From assembly GCA_029718625.1 (NCBI GenBank), contig CM056389.1:17461670-17525669 (forward strand): a stretch of 64,000 bases of DNA. The letters are read 5' to 3'. Positions 60,401-64,000 of this stretch are shown in pieces. Below the pieces are notes generated by a model. That model was not told the DNA's origin. It saw nothing but the letters and a program-made list of their open reading frames with translations, and did not search any database. How positions within the stretch are numbered: the stretch's first letter is position 1; each line of letters starts with the position of its first letter. This stretch comes from Synaphobranchus kaupii (Eukaryota > Chordata > Actinopteri > Anguilliformes > Synaphobranchidae). Both the position numbers and the translations under genes were made by a program.

Positions 60401-63400
60401 ATACTCAGTCAATAAATTTTTCCCACTGGCCAATCAGAGTTAAATCACTGGCCAATCAGTTGCTTTAATCGACCAATTAACTATCAGGTAGAAAAGAAAA
60501 CCACCAGCACTACTGGCCTCGAGGGTCAGATTTGGTTATCCCTATAGCAGTATGGGTAGATATGTAGCAGTGTAGCAGATATGTAGAATTAGTTCATACA
60601 TTTAACTATTAAACTATTTAACAAATGTATCAGTATTTTAAAAATAGCAAATGCAGGAAATACATAATAATTTTTATGGAATATTTAAAAAAATATATAT
60701 AATAACAACAGCACCAATGTGTATTGTTGTCTTCATCATTCAAACAAAAAATACCCAGTTATTATATTTAATCTTATTATTGCCCCTTGATGAAGAAGCA
60801 ATAGCACTTTGTCGGTTAAAATGTGGTTTTACATTCAAAATAATACCAAAAAAAATGTGTGGAAAATTAAAGTTAAGTGCTAGCACTTCTGCTAATCCAG
60901 CAAGCAGTTGCAAGAACATTAAGCAGTGCTTTCAGTCCTAGTTGTGATAATAGTTGTGCAACAATTATATGAACAATGTTTACAAACACAGTTGTGCTAG
61001 TAATGTTAGCTTTAATGCTAAAATAATGTAGTTATAGTGATGATGCTAGCAATTCTGATATTCGGGTAAGGTATATTATATAATAGACTAATAAAGAATG
61101 GAAATCCAATTTTCTCTCTCCATTACCGGGGACCTGAGGGACTTGAAGCTTTGGCAAAACAAAGGACGTAATAGACTCAAGTTCCCTCAAGTACAGGGAG
61201 CACTAACAGAGTGACACCTCTGTTTCACTGCATTAATTTCTTCCTGCAGAGGAGAAATATGAGGCTTTCCTGTGAGATAATAAATCAGAGAGAGAGAGAG
61301 AGAGGAAGAGAGAGAGAGAGGGCTGTATACCAATGTATGCTACTGAAGAAGCACATAAATATCGTTGCTCATGTGACATGTTCTGCACGTTGTAAACTTG
61401 TAAAACTTGGCTAACTTGTAAATGCAGACGACTAACTTTCTTCATTGTCACACGCTCACGGCAGATATGAACGAGTGCGCCCGTCCTGAGCTGAACAACT
61501 GCTCACCAGAGGCCGAATGCTTGAACACCGAGGGGTCTTACAACTGCTCCTGCCGCCCAGGTTATGCAGACCTGAGTCCCAACGTCACCGGGGTACAATG
61601 CCAGGGTAAGATAGAGAGGCCACTAGCATCAGTTAAAAGCAGAAAAAACCTAATTAAGAGGGGAAAAGATGCATTGATGCGGCACGGTGGTGCTGTGGAT
61701 AGCAATAGGGTTTCCTCCCACAGTGCAAAGACATGCAGGATAGGCTAACTGTCAACGCAAAACTGCCCGTAGGCATGAGTGTGTGAGTGAATGGTGTGTG
61801 ATGGATTGGCGACCTGTCCAGGGATATTCCTGCCTCTCGCCCAAATGCATGCCGTGGGCCGTGTCCGAATCAGCACTCTTCCACACTATTGAGTAGCCTT
61901 GGTGAGTAGATAGGACGAGAAAGTTGTTGAGGCGAAAACTTTTCAAATTGCAGTATACTTGAAACACCCGGCTGACACATTCGCTGAGTACATTCGGGAG
62001 CACACTTTTCAAGAAGTACACAAACCATTTGATCGCATAAATATGACGTGAAGCTTCGTTTTAAAAAAATGAGGAGCAGCTTCGCTGACGTTTTCCTTCA
62101 AATACAACAAAACCAACATGTGCCATGACAGCGCCCAAAATATATTTTTAACCGTATTTTAAATAAAAATCATCATATTTTCACTTTTTACATTACAGGC
62201 ATTTAGCAGACGCTCTTATCCAGAGCGACTTACACAACTTTTTATCTTTTTTTTAAAACATATTATCCATTTATACAGCTGGATATACACTGAAGCGATT
62301 CAGGTTAAGTACCTTGCTCAAGGGTACAACGGCAGTGTCCTAGCTGGGAATTGAACCTGAAACCTTTTGGTTACAAGGCCAGTTACTTAACCATTATACT
62401 ACGCTGCCGTCCCTAGAATAAGTCCGTGCTTTGCGACCCATGACTGAACTTTGAAAGTATCCCAATTTAGCTGTACCGCGGACATGGCAACACTGGTGGG
62501 ACGTCTTATGACCTGCTTACGACACTTCCACAGTACGGTTGGAAAATAGTATGGCGGATATTTTTCGCGGACTGCTAAACAGTGCACATTAAACAGCACA
62601 CTTCTGCCAGTGCACTGTATGCAGGAGACAGGGCGCAGTAGATAGGGCTCTGATTCGGACACAGACCAGGAATAAGTGGGTTAGATATTGTATGGAAGGA
62701 TGGATGGAAGAAAAAAAAAATTGTGCACATTTTTCGTAAAGTGTACTTTTTTGTTTCATCTCCCTAACATGATGTGAAGAAAGAAGCTGTGTCTTCCCCT
62801 GCAAATGGATTATTCAGATCGTTGGCACACTTGTTAATCAAGGAAAATGATTGAAAAATCATTGAGACCAATAATCAGTTTAAGGGGAAGTTTTCTGCCT
62901 CCTCAATTTTGAGCTCAGCAGCTGTACTGAACACATTGGCAAGCTCTGTATTCAAGCTCTAATTTATATAACTAGATCATCTTTGCCTTTAAGCAGAATA
63001 CCACGGCTACATATCACTGTGTTAGTAGTTAAAGATGTTTTGCGCTCAATGTCTTGCGTGAGGTGAAGTATATTATAACTGTCCGGCTTCCTGTCCGTTG
63101 CCGCTTGCCCCTCCCTCCTTACCACTGCTGCCAGCTGCTCCCGCTGCCATCGGCGCCCGGTTCCCCACCATCACTCCCGCCACATCTGGACTGTCATCTA
63201 GCTGCTGCAAATTATATTATCATGGACATTGGCTGTTTTGACCATGTTGGTCTTTAAGCCCTAGACCCTGAGCCGACCAGAGGAGGATGGGTTCCCCCAT
63301 TGAGTCTGGTTCCTTCCAAGGTTTCTTCCTAGTTACACCAGGGAGTTTTTCCTTGCCACTGTTGCCCTTGACTTGCTCTTGTGGGGGGTTTAGGCTGGGT

Positions 63401-63977
63401 TTTGCTGTGAAGTGCATTGTGACAACTTGTTGTGAAATGCGCTATATAAATAAATATTGATTGATTGATTGAACTGTCAACTCAGCTGTGGGGGACGAGA
63501 GCAGCGGAGAGTCGCCGAGCAACAGCGCGGGGACCTTGTGTGACTACGGTGATGGCAGTCCTGGAGCGACGTGCAACGTCACCTCTTCCTCCAATGGCGG
63601 CATGGGTCCAGAAACAAGCACAGCTGCAGAATATGCCCAAAATGGCTCCCTCACAACAGCTTCACCCAATGCCACTAGCATTCCCAGCAGTGCTAGCACC
63701 AATGCCACTAGCATTCCCAGCAGTGCTAGCACCCTGGGGGTCACAGCCGTGAACCGCTCAACAGGGCAAGAGGAACTGGTGCAGAACTCCACAGCTGTTC
63801 CCGATGTATGGACGACGGTCCCTTGGACAGCCAGCGGGACTACCGACGATGTCAAAAACGCAGAGTCTGCTACTCTGCCTGTCACCACCAGCTCCGCTCC
63901 GCTAACGTCTCTTGTTACCATGGCTCCACAAACAAGTGCTAGCAACATGAGCACTGTGTCCCCGGTGGCCGCCTTGG
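57421..63977 (+). CDS. umodl1: Uromodulin-like 1, 5' part (3'-truncated by the window edge)
   Basis: Secreted or membrane-anchored extracellular protein. Exons: 57421-57496, 58071-58313, 58595-58753, 59404-59516, 59776-59962, 61465-61605, 63486-63977; 470 codons, phases all agree. Signal peptide [18 protein letters not shown] (start context aag-ATG-c with A at -3). EMI domain ~33-107 with [10 protein letters not shown] and [16 protein letters not shown]-type four-disulfide core ~120-155 (CPDN...[17 protein letters not shown]). A conserved region of unknown fold follows ([18 protein letters not shown]). A calcium-binding EGF is at ~262-308 ([25 protein letters not shown]). Then comes a Ser/Thr-rich mucin-like exon with at least six N-x-S/T sites and a duplicated [11 protein letters not shown]. 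The FNIII, SEA and ZP parts known in human would lie beyond the right edge. The domain order matches human UMODL1 up to the EGF. Confidence 0.92.
57729..57771. other. 43-bp double-hairpin insertion in umodl1 intron 1
   Basis: Two perfect adjacent hairpins: ccgccaag (57731-57738) with cttggcgg (57745-57752), and ggatggca (57751-57758) with tgccatcc (57763-57770), sharing gg. Flanked by aatg at 57725-57728 and 57772-57775. The duplicate upstream (56650-56653) has one aatg and no insert. Confidence 0.6.
58875..59035 (-). mobile_element. Degenerate tRNA-SINE in umodl1 intron 3
   Basis: ttgctcaagggtagcaccct and acctgggaatcgaaactgt match the SINE consensus seen at 62280-62365. The opposite end (actggagggacttatg-like) is eroded. 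Confidence 0.55.
60000..60165. repeat. Palindromic repeat in umodl1 intron
   Basis: ggatattcaaatcaaaatcc on the left answers gtgatttgaataccagg on the right. A partly self-complementary fish repeat without coding capacity. Confidence 0.45.
60178..60543. mobile_element. Interrupted palindromic MITE
   Basis: Left arm tgctcaaatctggctctcga and gccagtagtgctgctggttt. The right arm is the inverse, aaccaccagcactactggcc and tcgagggtcagatttggtta. About 200 bp of unrelated sequence (60250-60460) separates the arms and may be a later insertion. Confidence 0.6.
61281..61320. repeat. (GA)n microsatellite
   Basis: Two GA runs split by gga, in the intron before the EGF exon of umodl1. Confidence 0.85.
61675..61860 (+). 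mobile_element. Truncated teleost retroposon (GGCACGGTGGTG family)
   Basis: Contains gcggcacggtggtgctgtgg, tttcctcccacagtgcaaag and attggcgacctgtccagg, phrases of a very common fish repeat. The middle is deleted relative to what I remember of the full form. Confidence 0.6.
62190..62412 (-). mobile_element. tRNA-derived SINE, near full length
   Basis: Reads in reverse: the tail cagacgctcttatccagagc at the left, and the pol III B-box-like region (gggaattgaacctgaaacc on plus) followed by ttaaccattatactacgctg at the right. Best copy of this family in the window. Confidence 0.7.
63250..63472 (+). mobile_element. LINE-type 3' tail ending at a umodl1 acceptor
   Basis: Contains ccagaggaggatgggttccc, gggagtttttccttgccact and gcgctatataaataaatatt, ending in three attg units. 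It is the 3' end of an L2/CR1-related fish element. The next coding exon starts at 63486, only 13 bases later. Confidence 0.65.
63668..63733 (+). repeat. umodl1: 33-bp perfect tandem duplication in the umodl1 mucin-like exon
   Basis: Two identical copies (63668-63700, 63701-63733) encode [11 protein letters not shown] twice. Each adds an N-glycosylation site and O-glycosylation candidates, in frame. Confidence 0.92.
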
Positions 63978-64000
63978 GTAAGTGCAATGAACCACATCTC

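Noticed and set aside
62190..62412. tRNA gene
   Set aside because: The pol III boxes belong to a SINE; no cloverleaf with intact arms could be drawn.

Overview
The window is vertebrate genomic DNA, most likely from a ray-finned fish (teleost). The evidence is compact spliced genes with GT-AG introns, many (CA)n and other simple repeats, tRNA-derived SINEs, palindromic MITEs, two decayed LINEs, and an orthologous gene block. The species cannot be named from sequence alone.

Five protein genes are recognised. From left to right they are: prdm15 (minus strand; its 3' exons lie beyond base 1), c2cd2 (minus, complete), atg101 (plus, complete, two coding exons), zbtb21 (minus, single coding exon) and the 5' part of umodl1 (plus, running off the right edge). 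Order and strand of prdm15, c2cd2, zbtb21 and umodl1 match human 21q22.3 as I know it. atg101 is the extra gene here, because human ATG101 lies on chromosome 12q. Exon borders below were placed by hand from splice signals, reading phase and family similarity. All phases join without a break: 21 exons for prdm15, 14 for c2cd2, 2 for atg101 and 7 for umodl1.

Layout: 1-19.9 kb prdm15, with an L2/CR1-like LINE relic in one intron (about 3.1-6.5 kb) and an RTE-like LINE with a 12-bp target duplication in another (13.2-16.3 kb). 20-20.6 kb is a short intergenic stretch with a palindromic repeat. 20.6-40.3 kb is c2cd2, whose introns 4 and 5 are mostly minisatellite and microsatellite. 40.3-42.1 kb is the head-to-head c2cd2/atg101 gap, 42.1-44.7 kb atg101, 44.7-46.2 kb intergenic, 46.2-53.2 kb zbtb21 including a long presumed 3'UTR, 53.2-57.4 kb the zbtb21/umodl1 upstream region, and 57.4-64 kb umodl1.

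The gene products do not form one pathway. Prdm15 and Zbtb21 are nuclear zinc-finger regulators, C2cd2 is an ER-anchored lipid-transfer-type protein, Atg101 belongs to the ULK autophagy initiation complex, and Umodl1 is a secreted or surface glycoprotein.

The most unusual material is structural. Several local duplications carry splice sites: an 81-bp in-frame duplication of a c2cd2 acceptor, donor-bearing minisatellite units beside a prdm15 exon, a 44-bp array starting six bases into a c2cd2 intron, a partial prdm15 exon copy, and a broken umodl1 WAP-exon copy upstream of the gene. There is also a 43-bp double-hairpin insertion with a 4-bp target duplication whose empty site survives in a nearby duplicate. 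No CRISPR array, rRNA gene, functional tRNA gene or prokaryote-like system was seen.
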